Positions 49,763 through 59,214 are shown, numbered from the stretch's first letter. The stretch: 64,000 bases of DNA from Streptomyces fumigatiscleroticus (GCF_014647975.1 NZ_BMQF01000014.1:1-64000), one strand, 5' to 3'. A program made the numbers and translations. The notes: generated by a model not told the origin, from the sequence alone.

Positions 49763-52700
49763 TCACTCCCGCGGCGGCAGCCGGGGCCGCGACCGGTCCG
49801 GTACGTCGCTGTAGTCCGGCGGCGTCGCCGGGGAGCTGGTGGCCAGCAGGTCCAGGGCCAGCCGTACCGCGTCGTCGAGCTGGGCGTGCCGGCCCTCGGC
49901 CCAGTCCAGGGGGGTGCGCAGCGCCTCCAGGTCGGGGGCGACGCCGTGGTTCTCCACGGACCAGCCGTACTCGTCGAACCAGGCCGCGTTCATGGGCACC
50001 GTGATCACCGTGCCGTCGCCGAGGCGGTGGCGGCCGGTCATGCCGACGACGCCGCCCCAGGTGCGCTGGCCCACCACCGGCCCCAGCCCCAGCAGCTTGA
50101 AGGCCGCCGTGATCATGTCGCCGTCGGAGGACGTCGCCTCGTCCGCCAGCGCGACCACCGGACCGCGCGGGGCGTTGGACGTGTACGACACCGGCTGCGC
50201 GTGCCGGGTCAGGTCCCAGCCGACGATCGTGCGCGTCAGCTTCTCGATGACGAGCTCGCTGATGTGCCCGCCCGCGTTGCCGCGCACGTCCACGATCAGG
50301 GCGGGCCGCGACACCTCCATGCGCAGATCGCGGTTGAACTGCGCCCAGCCCGAGCCGCCCATGTCCGGGATGTGCAGATAGCCGCAGCGTCCGTCGCTCA
50401 GCTCCCGGACCACCTGCCGGCGTTTGGCCACCCAGTCCTGGTAGCGCAGCGGCCGTTCGTCGGCCAGGGGGACCACGGCGACCCGGCGGGGCGGGCCCTC
50501 GCCCCCGGGCGGGAGGAAGGTGAGCTCCACCGTCGTACCGCCCGCGCCCGCCAGCAGCGGGAAGGGGCCCGTCACCGGGTCGACCGGGCGGCCGTCCACC
50601 TGGGTCAGCACGGCGCCCTCGCGGATGCCCGTGCCAGCCAGCGGGGAGCGGGCCTTGGAGTCGGAGGAGTCGCCCGGCAGGATCCGGCGGACCGTCCACC
50701 CCTCCTCGCGCGGGACGAGATCGGCGCCGAGCAGACCCTGCCAGCGCTGGTAGTGCGGGGGCCCCTCGTTGCGGCGGGCGGGCATGACGTAGGCGTGGGA
50801 CGTGCCCAGCTCGCCCAGCACCTCGCGCAGCAGGTCGGCGAAGTCGTCCGGCGACGCCACGCGCTCCACCAGCGGGCGGTACTGGTCGAGGACCGCCGAC
50901 CAGTCGATGCCGCACATGCCGGGCTCCCAGAAGTAGGCGCGGATCAGGCGTCCGGCCTCGTCGTAGGCCTGCCGCCACTCGGCGCCCGGGTCGACCTCGT
51001 GCAGGATGCGGCGCAGGTCGATCCAGGTGGTCGTGTCACCGTCCCCGGCCTCGGTGGCGGGCACCGCGCGCAGGTCGCCCTCGTCCAGCACGACCAGCCG
51101 GGTGCCGTCGCCGCTGACGGCGAACCAGTCCAGGTGGCCGACGAGCTCGGACTTCCTGGCCTTGGCGAGGTTGAAGTGCTCCAGGGTGGGCCGCTCGCTG
51201 GGGTCGTTGGGGTTGGCGAACGTCTCGCCCAGCGCGCCCGAGATCGGCCAGCGCAGCCAGACCAGGCCACCGCCCGCGACCGGGTACAGGGCCGAGTACT
51301 TGGAGGCGGTGACCGGGAACGGGGTGACCCGGCTCTCCAGCCCCTCGACCTCGACGGTCACCGTGCCGGCCTCGCCGGTCCCGTCCTCGGCCGGATCGAG
51401 ACCGCCGGCCGCCGGGCGGCCCTCCGGGTTCAGGGCGAAGGGGGAGGGGGTCGCCGACGACAGCGGCACCAGATACGGACGGCAGCCCAGCGGGAACGAC
51501 AGGTCCCCGGTGTGCACGTCGTAGACCGGGTCGAAGCCGCGCCAGGAGAGGAAGGCCAGATACCGCCCGTCGCGCGTGAACACCGGGTTCTCGTCCTCGA
51601 AGCGCCCGTCGGTGACGTCCACGACGGTGGGGCCGTCCGGCTCGCCGGCGCCGGGGACGCGGGCCATCCTGATCTGCCGCAGGGTCCGTCCGATGCCCGG
51701 ATGCGACCAGGTCAGCCATGCCCCGTCCGGGGAGAACGCCAGGTCCCGCACCGGCCCGTTGACCGACCGGACCAGCTCGGTGACCTCGCCGTCGGCCGCC
51801 TCGCCGTCGGCTGCTTCGCCGTCGGCCGCCTGGCCGTCGGCTGCTTCGCCGTCGGCCGTCTCGCCGTCGGCTGCTTCGCCGTCGGCCGTCTCGCCGTCGG
51901 CTGCTTCGCCGTCGGCTGCTTCGCCGTCGGCCGCCTGGCCGTCGGCCGCTTCGCCGCCGGCCGCCTGGCCGTCGGCTGCTTCGCCGTCGGCCGTCTCGCC
52001 GTCGGCTGCTACGCCGCCGGTTGCTACGCCGTCGGCCGTCTCGCCGTCGGGCTCCTGACCGGCCCGGAGCAGCAGCAGCCGTCCGTCGTGCGCGGCGACG
52101 GCCAGCCGCTCGCCCCGCGGATCCGACACCAGCTCCAGCACCCGGCCCAGCCGTCCGGAGGCCAGCCGCCGCGGCCCGCGGGCCCCGGTCGCCCGCGGCA
52201 GATGGGCGATCTCGACGGCGTCCTCGCCCTCCGCGTCCGTCACATACGCGATCCGCCCGCTCTCCCCGAGCATCTCCGGCAGCCGCACCCGGACGCCCGG
52301 GGTGTCGGCGAGGATGCGGGCCGGGCCGTCCCGGTGGGTGAGCCAGTACAGGCTGCCGCGCACGACGACGGCGCTGGCCCGGCCCGTCTCGTCCACGGAG
52401 ATCGACTGGACGTGCTGGGCGGCGGGCACCTGGTGCCGGCGGCGTCCGGTGCCGGGCCCGCTCGGCCGGACGTCCAGGCGCCGGGGCACGGACCCGGCCG
52501 ACAGGTCGTCGACCAGCCACAGGTCGCCCGCGCACTGGTAGACCACCCGGGAGCCGTCGCTGGCGGCGTGCCGGGCGTAGCAGGCGTCGTGGTCGGTGTG
52601 GCGGCGCAGGCCGGTGCCGTCGTAGGCGCAGGAGTAGAGGTTGCCGACGCCCTCGTGGTCGGAGAGGAAGGCGATCCGGCCGCCGACGAACATGGGGGAG

Positions 52701-53278
52701 TGCAGATGGCCGCCGATACCGGCCAGCAGCCGCTGCCCGTGCAGCCAGAGCCGGCCGGTGGCGCCGCCCCGGTAGCGCTTCCAGGAGGCCGGTTCGTGCG
52801 GCGGGGTGCCGGTGAGCAGCAGGGTCTTGTGCCCGCCGTCGACATCGGCGACCTGGATGTCGCTGACCGGGCCCCAGGGCAGCCGGCGGCCCGGGTTCCC
52901 CTGCGCGGCGATCTTGTAGGCCCAGGTGTGGAACGAGAAGGGCTCGCCGTTCGAGGTCACGGCGAGGATCTCGGGGCCGGCGTCCTCCTCGGGCGGTGTC
53001 CAGCCGCACACCCGGGTGTCGGCGCTGCCCCAGTGGGTGAGCTGCCGGGCCGGGCCGCCGTCCACCTCCACCAGGTGCACCTCGGGCGCCGGAGTGCGCC
53101 AGCTCGTGTAGGCGACGCGGCGGCCGTCGGGCGAGAAGCGGGGGTGCCCGGCCTTGGCGCGGTCGACGGTGAGCCGCCAGGCGCGGCCCGGGCCGTCGAG
53201 CGGGGCGAGCCAGAGGTCGTCCTCGGCCACGAAACACAGCAGATCCCCATGAAGGTGCGGAAAGCGCAGATAGCTCAC
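49763..53278 (-). CDS. Tricorn protease homologue (S41 family)
   Basis: A 1171-residue tricorn-type peptidase that trims peptides in the cytoplasm. N-terminal beta-propeller repeats (SPDGRRVAYTSWR, LSDHEGVGNLYS, SPDGAWLTWSHPG) cover about residues 1-690. A PDZ domain follows, and the C-terminal S41 core has DVRGNAGGHISELV and the catalytic Ser segment DEATSSDGDMI near 1055. The second propeller is interrupted at about residues 408-498 by an acidic 5-residue repeat (EAADG). The start GTG 53278 has a weak GGA. It is divergent from a TetR gene. Confidence 0.93.
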   Translation of the reverse strand: MSYLRFPHLHGDLLCFVAEDDLWLAPLDGPGRAWRLTVDRAKAGHPRFSPDGRRVAYTSWRTPAPEVHLVEVDGGPARQLTHWGSADTRVCGWTPPEEDAGPEILAVTSNGEPFSFHTWAYKIAAQGNPGRRLPWGPVSDIQVADVDGGHKTLLLTGTPPHEPASWKRYRGGATGRLWLHGQRLLAGIGGHLHSPMFVGGRIAFLSDHEGVGNLYSCAYDGTGLRRHTDHDACYARHAASDGSRVVYQCAGDLWLVDDLSAGSVPRRLDVRPSGPGTGRRRHQVPAAQHVQSISVDETGRASAVVVRGSLYWLTHRDGPARILADTPGVRVRLPEMLGESGRIAYVTDAEGEDAVEIAHLPRATGARGPRRLASGRLGRVLELVSDPRGERLAVAAHDGRLLLLRAGQEPDGETADGVATGGVAADGETADGEAADGQAAGGEAADGQAADGEAADGEAADGETADGEAADGETADGEAADGQAADGEAADGEAADGEVTELVRSVNGPVRDLAFSPDGAWLTWSHPGIGRTLRQIRMARVPGAGEPDGPTVVDVTDGRFEDENPVFTRDGRYLAFLSWRGFDPVYDVHTGDLSFPLGCRPYLVPLSSATPSPFALNPEGRPAAGGLDPAEDGTGEAGTVTVEVEGLESRVTPFPVTASKYSALYPVAGGGLVWLRWPISGALGETFANPNDPSERPTLEHFNLAKARKSELVGHLDWFAVSGDGTRLVVLDEGDLRAVPATEAGDGDTTTWIDLRRILHEVDPGAEWRQAYDEAGRLIRAYFWEPGMCGIDWSAVLDQYRPLVERVASPDDFADLLREVLGELGTSHAYVMPARRNEGPPHYQRWQGLLGADLVPREEGWTVRRILPGDSSDSKARSPLAGTGIREGAVLTQVDGRPVDPVTGPFPLLAGAGGTTVELTFLPPGGEGPPRRVAVVPLADERPLRYQDWVAKRRQVVRELSDGRCGYLHIPDMGGSGWAQFNRDLRMEVSRPALIVDVRGNAGGHISELVIEKLTRTIVGWDLTRHAQPVSYTSNAPRGPVVALADEATSSDGDMITAAFKLLGLGPVVGQRTWGGVVGMTGRHRLGDGTVITVPMNAAWFDEYGWSVENHGVAPDLEALRTPLDWAEGRHAQLDDAVRLALDLLATSSPATPPDYSDVPDRSRPRLPPRE
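51784..52055. repeat. 15-bp acidic repeats inside the tricorn gene
   Basis: About 18 tandem 15-bp units (GCCGTCGGCTGCTTC-like) encoding EAADG, TADGE or QAADG variants on the minus strand. All are in frame. Confidence 0.95.
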
Positions 53279-53349
53279 TTGTCCATGCTTTTCCGCAGGG
53301 CGGACAGCAGCAACTTATGTGGCACTGACAGACGTGACCCAGCCCACGT

Positions 53350-53364
53350 ACGAAACCGTTTCGT
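53350..53364. promoter_or_regulatory. TetR operator copy 1
   Basis: ACGAAAC-C-GTTTCGT, a perfect 7-bp-arm palindrome in the tricorn/TetR divergent region. Confidence 0.7.
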
Positions 53365-53396
53365 TTCGATCGGAGGGTGCGCTAGATTCGTCACAT

Positions 53397-53411
53397 ACGA
53401 AACCGTGTCGT
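53397..53411. promoter_or_regulatory. TetR operator copy 2
   Basis: ACGAAACCGTGTCGT differs from copy 1 at one base and lies 47 bp downstream (centre to centre), 23 bp before the TetR start chosen at 53434. Two such sites fit cooperative autoregulation. Confidence 0.7.
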
Positions 53412-53433
53412 GTGGAGCGGGAAGGTGAGACGG

Positions 53434-54033
53434 GTGACTGGGACCGCAACGGTGCGTCGCAGCCGGATCACGCCCGAGCGCGAGGCCGAACTGTACGCGG
53501 CCGTGCTCGACCTGCTCCGCGAGGTCGGCTACGACGCCCTGACGATGGACGCCGTGGCCGCCCGCACCCGGTCCAGCAAGGCCACGCTCTACCGCCAGTG
53601 GGGCGGCAAGGCCGAGCTGGTGGTCAGAGCGATGCGCCACAGCAAGCCGGGTGGCATCGCCGACGTCGACACCGGGTCCCTGCGGGGCGACCTGCGCGCC
53701 CTCGTGGCGCGGGAGGACGACTGCGGCATGGAGCAGAACTCCGCGCTGATGCGGGCTCTGGCCATGGCGGTGCACACCAACCCGGATCTGCGGCAGGCCT
53801 TCAAGGAACTGCTGGTGGAGCCGGAGATGATGGAGTTCAAGCGGGTTCTGGGGCGGGCCGTGGAACGCGGCGAGATCCGTCCCGACAACCCCGCGCTGGA
53901 CTACATCGTGCACATGCTGGTCGGCGCCTTCGCCACCCGCGCGCTGATCGACGACCTACCACCGACCCAGCAGTTCCTGCGTTCGTACATCGACGCCGTG
54001 GTCCTCCCCGCCCTCGGCGTCCCCACCGACTGA
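53434..54033 (+). CDS. TetR-family regulator of the adjacent MMPL transporter
   Basis: A 199-residue TetR protein. It has a helix-turn-helix LTMDAVAARTRSSKATLYRQW near residues 32-52 and a TetR_C-type domain. I chose GTG 53434, which follows GGAAGGTGAG; GTG 53410 overlaps the second operator. The MMPL gene follows 103 bp later in the same direction, so it is the likely repressor of that exporter. Two ACGAAACCGTTTCGT-type sites precede it. Confidence 0.9.
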   Translation: MTGTATVRRSRITPEREAELYAAVLDLLREVGYDALTMDAVAARTRSSKATLYRQWGGKAELVVRAMRHSKPGGIADVDTGSLRGDLRALVAREDDCGMEQNSALMRALAMAVHTNPDLRQAFKELLVEPEMMEFKRVLGRAVERGEIRPDNPALDYIVHMLVGAFATRALIDDLPPTQQFLRSYIDAVVLPALGVPTD

Positions 54034-54136
54034 CACGTCCCTGAAGTCAGCCGCTAACTGACGTCACCGCTCACGTCGTCGGGCTGATCAACCCTGCCCT
54101 CGAAGAACCCCACGACCTGACCGGGAGTACGCCCTC

Positions 54137-56350
54137 GTGGCCACGTTCCTCTACAAACTCGGCCGCCTCGCCTTCCGGCGACGGCACTTCGTCGCCCTGA
54201 TATGGGTGGCCCTGCTGGCGCTCGCGGGCGTCGGCGCGGCCAACGCCCCCGCCGCCGGCAATTCCTCCTTCTCCATCCCCGGCACCGAGGCACAGAAGGC
54301 CTTCGACCTGCTGGAGCAGCGCTTCCCGGGCGCCAGCGCCGACGGCGCCACCGCCCGGGTCGTCTTCAAGGCGCCCGACGGCCAGAAGATGACGGACGCC
54401 GCCAACAAGGCGGCCGTCGAGAAGACCGTCGACGAGCTGAAGGACGGCTCCGAGGTCTCCCGCGTCACCGACCCCTATACGGGCAAGGCCGTCAGCAAGG
54501 ACGGCACGATCGCCTACGCGTCGGTGTCGTACAAGGTCTCCGCCCTGGAGCTGGAGGACGCCTCGCGCGACGCCCTGGAGGATGCCGCGCAGGACGCGCG
54601 GGACGCCGGGCTGACCGTCGAGATCGGCGGTGACGCCCTCAGCACCACGCCCGAGACCGGGGCCACCGAGGTCATCGGCATCGCCGTCGCCGCCGTCGTC
54701 CTCGTCATCACCTTCGGCTCGCTGATCGCCGCGGGGCTGCCGCTGCTCACCGCGCTCATCGGCGTCGGCATCGGCGTCTCCACGATCACCGCGCTGGCCA
54801 GCGCCCTGGACCTGGGCTCCACCACCTCCATCCTGGCCATGATGATCGGCCTCGCGGTCGGCATCGACTACGCCCTGTTCATCGTCTCCCGCTACCGGGC
54901 CGAGCTGGCCGAGGGCCGCGCACGCGAGGAGGCCGCGGGCCGCGCCGTCGGCACGGCGGGCTCGGCGGTCGTCTTCGCCGGCCTGACGGTCGTGATCGCG
55001 CTGGTCGGCCTGTCGGTCGTCAACATCCCGATGCTCACCAAGATGGGCATCGCGGCGGCGGGCACGGTGGTGATCGCGGTCCTCATCGCGCTCACCATGA
55101 TCCCGGCCCTCCTCGGCTACGCCGGCCGCAGGGTCAAGCCGGCCGGCGAGAAGAGCAGGCTGCTCGGCGGCGGCCGGGCCAAGGCCCGGGCGGCCCAGGC
55201 CAAGCCCAACATGGGCACCCGCTGGGCCAGCTTCGTCATCCGCCGTCCGGTGGCCGTCCTGCTGCTCGGCGTGCTCGGCCTCGGCGCCGCCGCCGTTCCC
55301 GCCGCCTCCCTCGAACTCGGCCTGGGCGACGACGGCTCGCAGCCCACCTCCACCACCCAGCGCCGCGCCTACGACCTGCTCTCCGAGGGCTTCGGCCCCG
55401 GCTTCAACGGCCCGCTGATGGTCGTCACCGACGCCAAGAAGAGCGGCGACCCGCAGACCGTCTTCACCAAGGTCGCCGACGAGATCAAGGGCCTCGAGGG
55501 CGTCGTGGCGGTCACCCCGCCGTCCCCCAACGAGGCGGGCGACACCGCGACCATCACGGTCATCCCGGACTCCAAGCCGTCCTCGACGACGACCGAGGAC
55601 CTGGTCCACGCCATCCGTGACACCGGCGCCGGCATCAAGGCCGACACGGACGCGAACGTCCTGGTCACCGGCTCGACCGCGATGAACATCGACGTCAGCC
55701 AGAAGCTCAACGACGCGCTGCTGCCCTACCTGGTGCTGGTGGTGGGCCTCGCGTTCCTGCTGCTGATCGTGGTCTTCCGCTCCATCCTGGTCCCGCTCAA
55801 GGCGGCCCTCGGCTTCCTGCTCTCCGTACTGGCGGCCCTCGGCGCGGTCGTCGCGGTCTTCCAGTGGGGCTGGCTGTCCGGCCTGATGGGCGTGGAGGAG
55901 ACCGGCCCGGTGATGTCGATGATGCCGATCTTCATGGTGGGCGTCGTCTTCGGTCTCGCCATGGACTACGAGGTCTTCCTGGTGACCCGGATGCGGGAGG
56001 CGTACGTCCACGGCGAGAAGCCCGGCCAGGCCGTGGTGACCGGCTTCAAGCACGGCGCCCGGGTCGTGACGGCGGCGGCGGTCATCATGATCGCGGTCTT
56101 CGCCGGCTTCATCGGCTCCAGCGAGTCCATGGTCAAGATGATCGGCTTCGGCCTCGCGATCGCCGTCTTCTTCGACGCGTTCGTCGTCCGTATGGCCATC
56201 GTCCCGGCGGTGCTCGCCCTGCTCGGCAAGAAGGCCTGGTGGCTGCCGAAGTGGCTGGACCGCGCCCTGCCCAACGTCGACGTCGAGGGCGAGGGCCTGC
56301 GGACCCTGTCCGGCGGCAAGGACGAGGACCGGGACCTGGTGCGCGCCTGA
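54137..56350 (+). CDS. MMPL/RND-superfamily transporter
   Basis: A 737-residue membrane exporter of the MmpL family, with two repeats each of a large extracytoplasmic domain followed by about five helices. Signature segments are MMIGLAVGIDYALFIVSRYR near residue 238 and the matching VVFGLAMDYEVFLVTRMRE near 605, whose Asp-Tyr pairs carry protons. Actinobacterial members export lipids or secondary metabolites. GTG 54137 follows GGGAG. It is paired with a TetR repressor upstream and ended by a hairpin at 56376. Confidence 0.93.
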   Translation: MATFLYKLGRLAFRRRHFVALIWVALLALAGVGAANAPAAGNSSFSIPGTEAQKAFDLLEQRFPGASADGATARVVFKAPDGQKMTDAANKAAVEKTVDELKDGSEVSRVTDPYTGKAVSKDGTIAYASVSYKVSALELEDASRDALEDAAQDARDAGLTVEIGGDALSTTPETGATEVIGIAVAAVVLVITFGSLIAAGLPLLTALIGVGIGVSTITALASALDLGSTTSILAMMIGLAVGIDYALFIVSRYRAELAEGRAREEAAGRAVGTAGSAVVFAGLTVVIALVGLSVVNIPMLTKMGIAAAGTVVIAVLIALTMIPALLGYAGRRVKPAGEKSRLLGGGRAKARAAQAKPNMGTRWASFVIRRPVAVLLLGVLGLGAAAVPAASLELGLGDDGSQPTSTTQRRAYDLLSEGFGPGFNGPLMVVTDAKKSGDPQTVFTKVADEIKGLEGVVAVTPPSPNEAGDTATITVIPDSKPSSTTTEDLVHAIRDTGAGIKADTDANVLVTGSTAMNIDVSQKLNDALLPYLVLVVGLAFLLLIVVFRSILVPLKAALGFLLSVLAALGAVVAVFQWGWLSGLMGVEETGPVMSMMPIFMVGVVFGLAMDYEVFLVTRMREAYVHGEKPGQAVVTGFKHGARVVTAAAVIMIAVFAGFIGSSESMVKMIGFGLAIAVFFDAFVVRMAIVPAVLALLGKKAWWLPKWLDRALPNVDVEGEGLRTLSGGKDEDRDLVRA

Positions 56351-56375
56351 CACGCCCGGCGCGCCGACGGACCGG

Positions 56376-56413
56376 CCGGTGCGGGCATCCTGACAACGGG
56401 GTGCCCGCACCGG
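56376..56413 (+). terminator. Hairpin after the MMPL gene
   Basis: 12-bp perfect arms CCGGTGCGGGCA/TGCCCGCACCGG with a 14-base loop, 26 bp after the stop. Confidence 0.75.
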
Positions 56414-56470
56414 CTTCGTCGTGCGTTATTCACTCGTGGGGTTCCATGGCCGGTCGCTAGCCTGCCGCCC

Positions 56471-56971
56471 ATGACCACGTCTGCCGCATCAGGAGCCCAT
56501 CCCCGTTTCGCCGAGGCCCTGCGCGCGTCGGGGCTCGACGACCTGATCGCGCGCATCCGGCGCTTCCCGGAGGCGACCCGTACCGCCGCCGAGGCCGCCG
56601 CCGCGATCGGCTGCGAGCCGAGCCGGATCTGCAAGTCACTGATCTTCGCCGCGGACGACGTTCCCGTCCTGGTGCTGGTGGACGGGGCGTCCCGCGTCGA
56701 CGTCGAGCTGGTGCGCGGGGAACTCGGCGCCGAGAAGGTCACGCGGGCCGACGCCGCCGTCGTACGGGAGACGACGGGGTACGCCATCGGCGGCGTGCCG
56801 CCGTTCGGGCACCGGACGAGGACCCGTGTCCTCGCCGACCGTTCGCTGCTCGCGCACGATGTCGTGTGGGCCGCCGCCGGTACGCCGTACACCGTCTTCC
56901 CGATGGACCCCCGCACGCTGGTCGCCCATGCGGGCGCGACCCTGGTGGACGTCCGCGAACGCACCGCGTGA
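56471..56971 (+). CDS. YbaK/ProX-type aminoacyl-tRNA deacylase
   Basis: A 166-residue YbaK-fold protein that hydrolyses mischarged tRNAs. It carries TAAEAAAAIGCEPSRICKSLIF (catalytic Lys in the ICKSL segment near residue 56), VVRETTGYAIGGVPPFGH near 98 and VWAAAGTPYTVFPMD near 136. The ATG lies after CTGCCGCCC without a clear ribosome binding site, so it may be leaderless. It is followed by a 445-bp region with a 182-bp duplication. Confidence 0.9.
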   Translation: MTTSAASGAHPRFAEALRASGLDDLIARIRRFPEATRTAAEAAAAIGCEPSRICKSLIFAADDVPVLVLVDGASRVDVELVRGELGAEKVTRADAAVVRETTGYAIGGVPPFGHRTRTRVLADRSLLAHDVVWAAAGTPYTVFPMDPRTLVAHAGATLVDVRERTA

Positions 56972-57416
56972 CGCCGCCGGTGACCGCGGCGGTGCTGCGC
57001 CGGCGGCGCGGGCCGCGTCTCCGCTGCCCGGCCGCGCTCCACATGGCGTACCACGCGCCGCTGGTCCCGGCGCGGGCCGCTCCGCGCCGGCGTGGGCGGA
57101 CGGTCGCCGCGCTGACGGTCGCCGTGCTGCGGCCGTGCCTCCGGCCGAGGCCGGCGGAACCGGCGCCGGCCCCGTGGGTGCGCGCGGCGGCCGGGAGGCG
57201 CACGGCTGCCCGGCCGCGCTCCACATGGCGCACCACGCGCCGCTGGTCCCGGCGCGGGCCGCTCCGCGCCGGCGTGGGCGGACGGTCGCCGTGCTGACGG
57301 TCGCCGTGCTGCGGCCGTGCCTCCGGCCGAGGCCGGCGGAACCGGCGCCGGCCCCGTGGGTGCGCGCGGCGGCCGGGAGGCGCACTCTGGAAGAAGGTGT
57401 TCCGGAGGTGACGATC
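56972..57416. other. 445-bp gap holding a 182-bp tandem duplication
   Basis: Between the YbaK and DUF1876 genes. All long frames across it are Arg/Pro-rich and read through both copies, so they are not convincing genes. The right end carries the GGAGGTGA ribosome binding site of the next gene. Confidence 0.6.
57023..57385. repeat. 182-bp tandem duplication
   Basis: Copy 1 begins at 57023 and copy 2 at 57205; both end with GGGAGGCGCAC. They differ at only a couple of positions (GTACC versus GCACC; CGCGCT versus CGTGCT). The high identity implies recent duplication. Confidence 0.93.
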
Positions 57417-57698
57417 ATGACGCGGACGCAGACCGCCGTGGGATGGCACGTCGAGATGGAGTTCCAGGAGGACGACCGGCACACGCGGGCGGCCGCGCTG
57501 GTGCGGCTGCCCGACGGCAGCGAGGTCCGGGCGCACGGCCGGGCGAACCGGCACGACATGGACGCCGACCAGCCGAAGGTCGGTGAGGAGATCGCCGGGG
57601 CCCGTGCGCTGAACGAGCTGGCGATGCAGCTGCTCACCAAGGCGCACGAGGAGATCGACCAGGCGTCGGGGCGGACCTCGCACCCGATCCACGTCTGA
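57417..57698 (+). CDS. DUF1876 domain protein
   Basis: A 93-residue protein: MTRTQTAVGWHVEMEFQEDD, then TRAAALVRLPDGSEVRAHG and GEEIAGARALNELAMQLL. This dsRBD-like DUF1876 family is common in actinobacteria and its function is unknown. ATG 57417 follows GGAGGTGA. Its promoter must lie within or next to the 182-bp duplication. It ends 4 bp before the convergent serine hydrolase. Confidence 0.88.
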   Translation: MTRTQTAVGWHVEMEFQEDDRHTRAAALVRLPDGSEVRAHGRANRHDMDADQPKVGEEIAGARALNELAMQLLTKAHEEIDQASGRTSHPIHV

Positions 57699-57702
57699 CC
57701 GG

Positions 57703-58917
57703 CTACCGCGCGCCCACCGCTTCCCGCACCGCCCGCAGCAGCGCCTGCGCCCGCGGGTCCGCCGTCACCGTCCTGCGGAAGCCGTTGGTGACATAGCCGA
57801 AGGCGATGCCGGAGTCCGGGTCGGCGAAGCCGAGGGAGCCGCCGCGGCCCGGGTGGCCGAAGGAGGCGGGGGAGAGCAGCGGCGACGCGCTGCCGTGCAG
57901 CATGTAGCCGAGGCCGAAGCGGGTGCCGACCACCAGGACGCGGTCCGGGCCCGCCGACTCCTCGGCGCGGGCCAGCTCCGCCGTGGCCGCCTCGAAGAGC
58001 CGGACGCCGTCGACCTCGCCGATCAGTGCCGCGTAGAAGCGGGCCAGGCCGTCGGCCGTGGCGACGCCGTTCGCCGCGGGCTGGGCGGCGGCGAGGTAGG
58101 CGGGGTCGTTCTGGTCGGGGAAGGGCGTGATCGCGGCGAAGGCGCGGCGGGTGAGGGAGCCCGGGTCGTCGTAGGCCTCGGTGACCGAGCGCTTGGGGCG
58201 CATGCGCGGGCCGGAGGCGGGCTCGGGGCCCTCGACCGGGCCGACGCGGCCCGTCCGTCCGGCCGCCGCCTCGGCCTCCGGCAGGCCCAGCCACAGGTCG
58301 AGACCGAGCGGGCCGGCGATCTCCGACGCGATCCACTCGCCGGTGCCCCGCCCCGTCACATGGCGCACCAGCCCGTCGAGCAGCCAGCCGTAGGTGAGGG
58401 CGTGATAGCCGTGGTCGGTGCCCGGCTGCCACACGGGTGACTGCGCGGCGACCGCCTCGATGCCGCGCAGCGGGTCCAGCGCCTGCCCGGGGGTGAGCGG
58501 ACGGTCCAGGACCGGCAGCCCCGCCCGGTGGCCCAGCACGTGCCGGACCAGCAGCCGCTCCTTGCCGTGCGCCTTGAACTCCGGCCAGTACGCGCCCACC
58601 GGCGCGTCCAGGTCCAGCTCCCCGCGCTGGTGCAGCAGCAGCGCCACGGCGGCGGCGACGCCCTTCGTCGCCGAGCGCACGACCTGGGCCGTGCCGCGCT
58701 CCCACGGTGCGCTGCCGTCGACGTCCCTGGTACCGCCCCACAGGTCGACGACCTTGTGGCCGTCCCGGTAGACGGCGACCGCCGCGCCACGCTCGCCGAA
58801 CGCCGTGAAGTTCCGCGCGAACGCTTCCCCGACCGGCTCGAAGCCCTCGGCCACTGCGCCGTTCACGTCCACGTCCACGCCCACTCCCGCTCCGATCACC
58901 TGCGACAGTGGCGTCAA
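57703..58917 (-). CDS. Serine hydrolase, class C beta-lactamase/esterase family
   Basis: A 404-residue EstB/LACTB-like hydrolase. The nucleophile SxxK is SATK near residue 82. A Tyr motif YHALTYGWLL (YxN-like) is near 165, and HPGRGGSLGF (the HxG-type third motif) near 353. No signal peptide is seen, so it is cytoplasmic and probably an esterase rather than a true beta-lactamase. Start at 58917 has no strong ribosome binding site. Confidence 0.88.
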   Translation of the reverse strand: MTPLSQVIGAGVGVDVDVNGAVAEGFEPVGEAFARNFTAFGERGAAVAVYRDGHKVVDLWGGTRDVDGSAPWERGTAQVVRSATKGVAAAVALLLHQRGELDLDAPVGAYWPEFKAHGKERLLVRHVLGHRAGLPVLDRPLTPGQALDPLRGIEAVAAQSPVWQPGTDHGYHALTYGWLLDGLVRHVTGRGTGEWIASEIAGPLGLDLWLGLPEAEAAAGRTGRVGPVEGPEPASGPRMRPKRSVTEAYDDPGSLTRRAFAAITPFPDQNDPAYLAAAQPAANGVATADGLARFYAALIGEVDGVRLFEAATAELARAEESAGPDRVLVVGTRFGLGYMLHGSASPLLSPASFGHPGRGGSLGFADPDSGIAFGYVTNGFRRTVTADPRAQALLRAVREAVGAR

Positions 58918-59005
58918 CGCTCACCGCTCGCCTGCGATTCCACGGGGAGACGGCGGTTGGTCCACCGCCGTCTCGTACGCTCCGCCGACCAGGCCGACTT
59001 TGGCC

Positions 59006-59167
59006 TTACCGGTGCTGCACCCACCAGACTATGAAGGTGACGACGGCCGCACGGGTCACCGAGCTCGCCTCGCGCAGAACGAGATCCGCTGCCGTACGCC
59101 CCCAGCCGTCCCAGTGTTTTCGAACCGCCCTCCGGATGACTCCGCCGGAGGAATCGCTAGACTTCAT
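59006..59167 (-). CDS. Small protein with C-terminal membrane helix
   Basis: 53 residues: a Ser-rich start MKSSDSSGG, a helical middle and a hydrophobic end VTRAAVVTFIVWWVQHR. ATG 59167 follows AGAAGGG. I do not recognise the family. Codon use is less GC-biased than its neighbours, and it lies in a short stretch of lower GC. Confidence 0.45.
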   Translation of the reverse strand: MKSSDSSGGVIRRAVRKHWDGWGRTAADLVLREASSVTRAAVVTFIVWWVQHR

Positions 59168-59214
59168 GCGTAGAGTGCCCTTCTTGCTTGATCCGTGAGA
59201 GGGAGTGCTCTGCC

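Noticed and set aside
49721..53428. 1235-codon frame antisense to the tricorn gene
   Set aside because: Shadow frame; contains VGRLAVGCFAVG repeats only because of the 15-bp DNA repeat.
56739..57692. 317-codon minus-strand frame through the 182-bp duplication
   Set aside because: Duplicated Arg/Pro-rich sequence without motifs; better explained as non-coding repeat.
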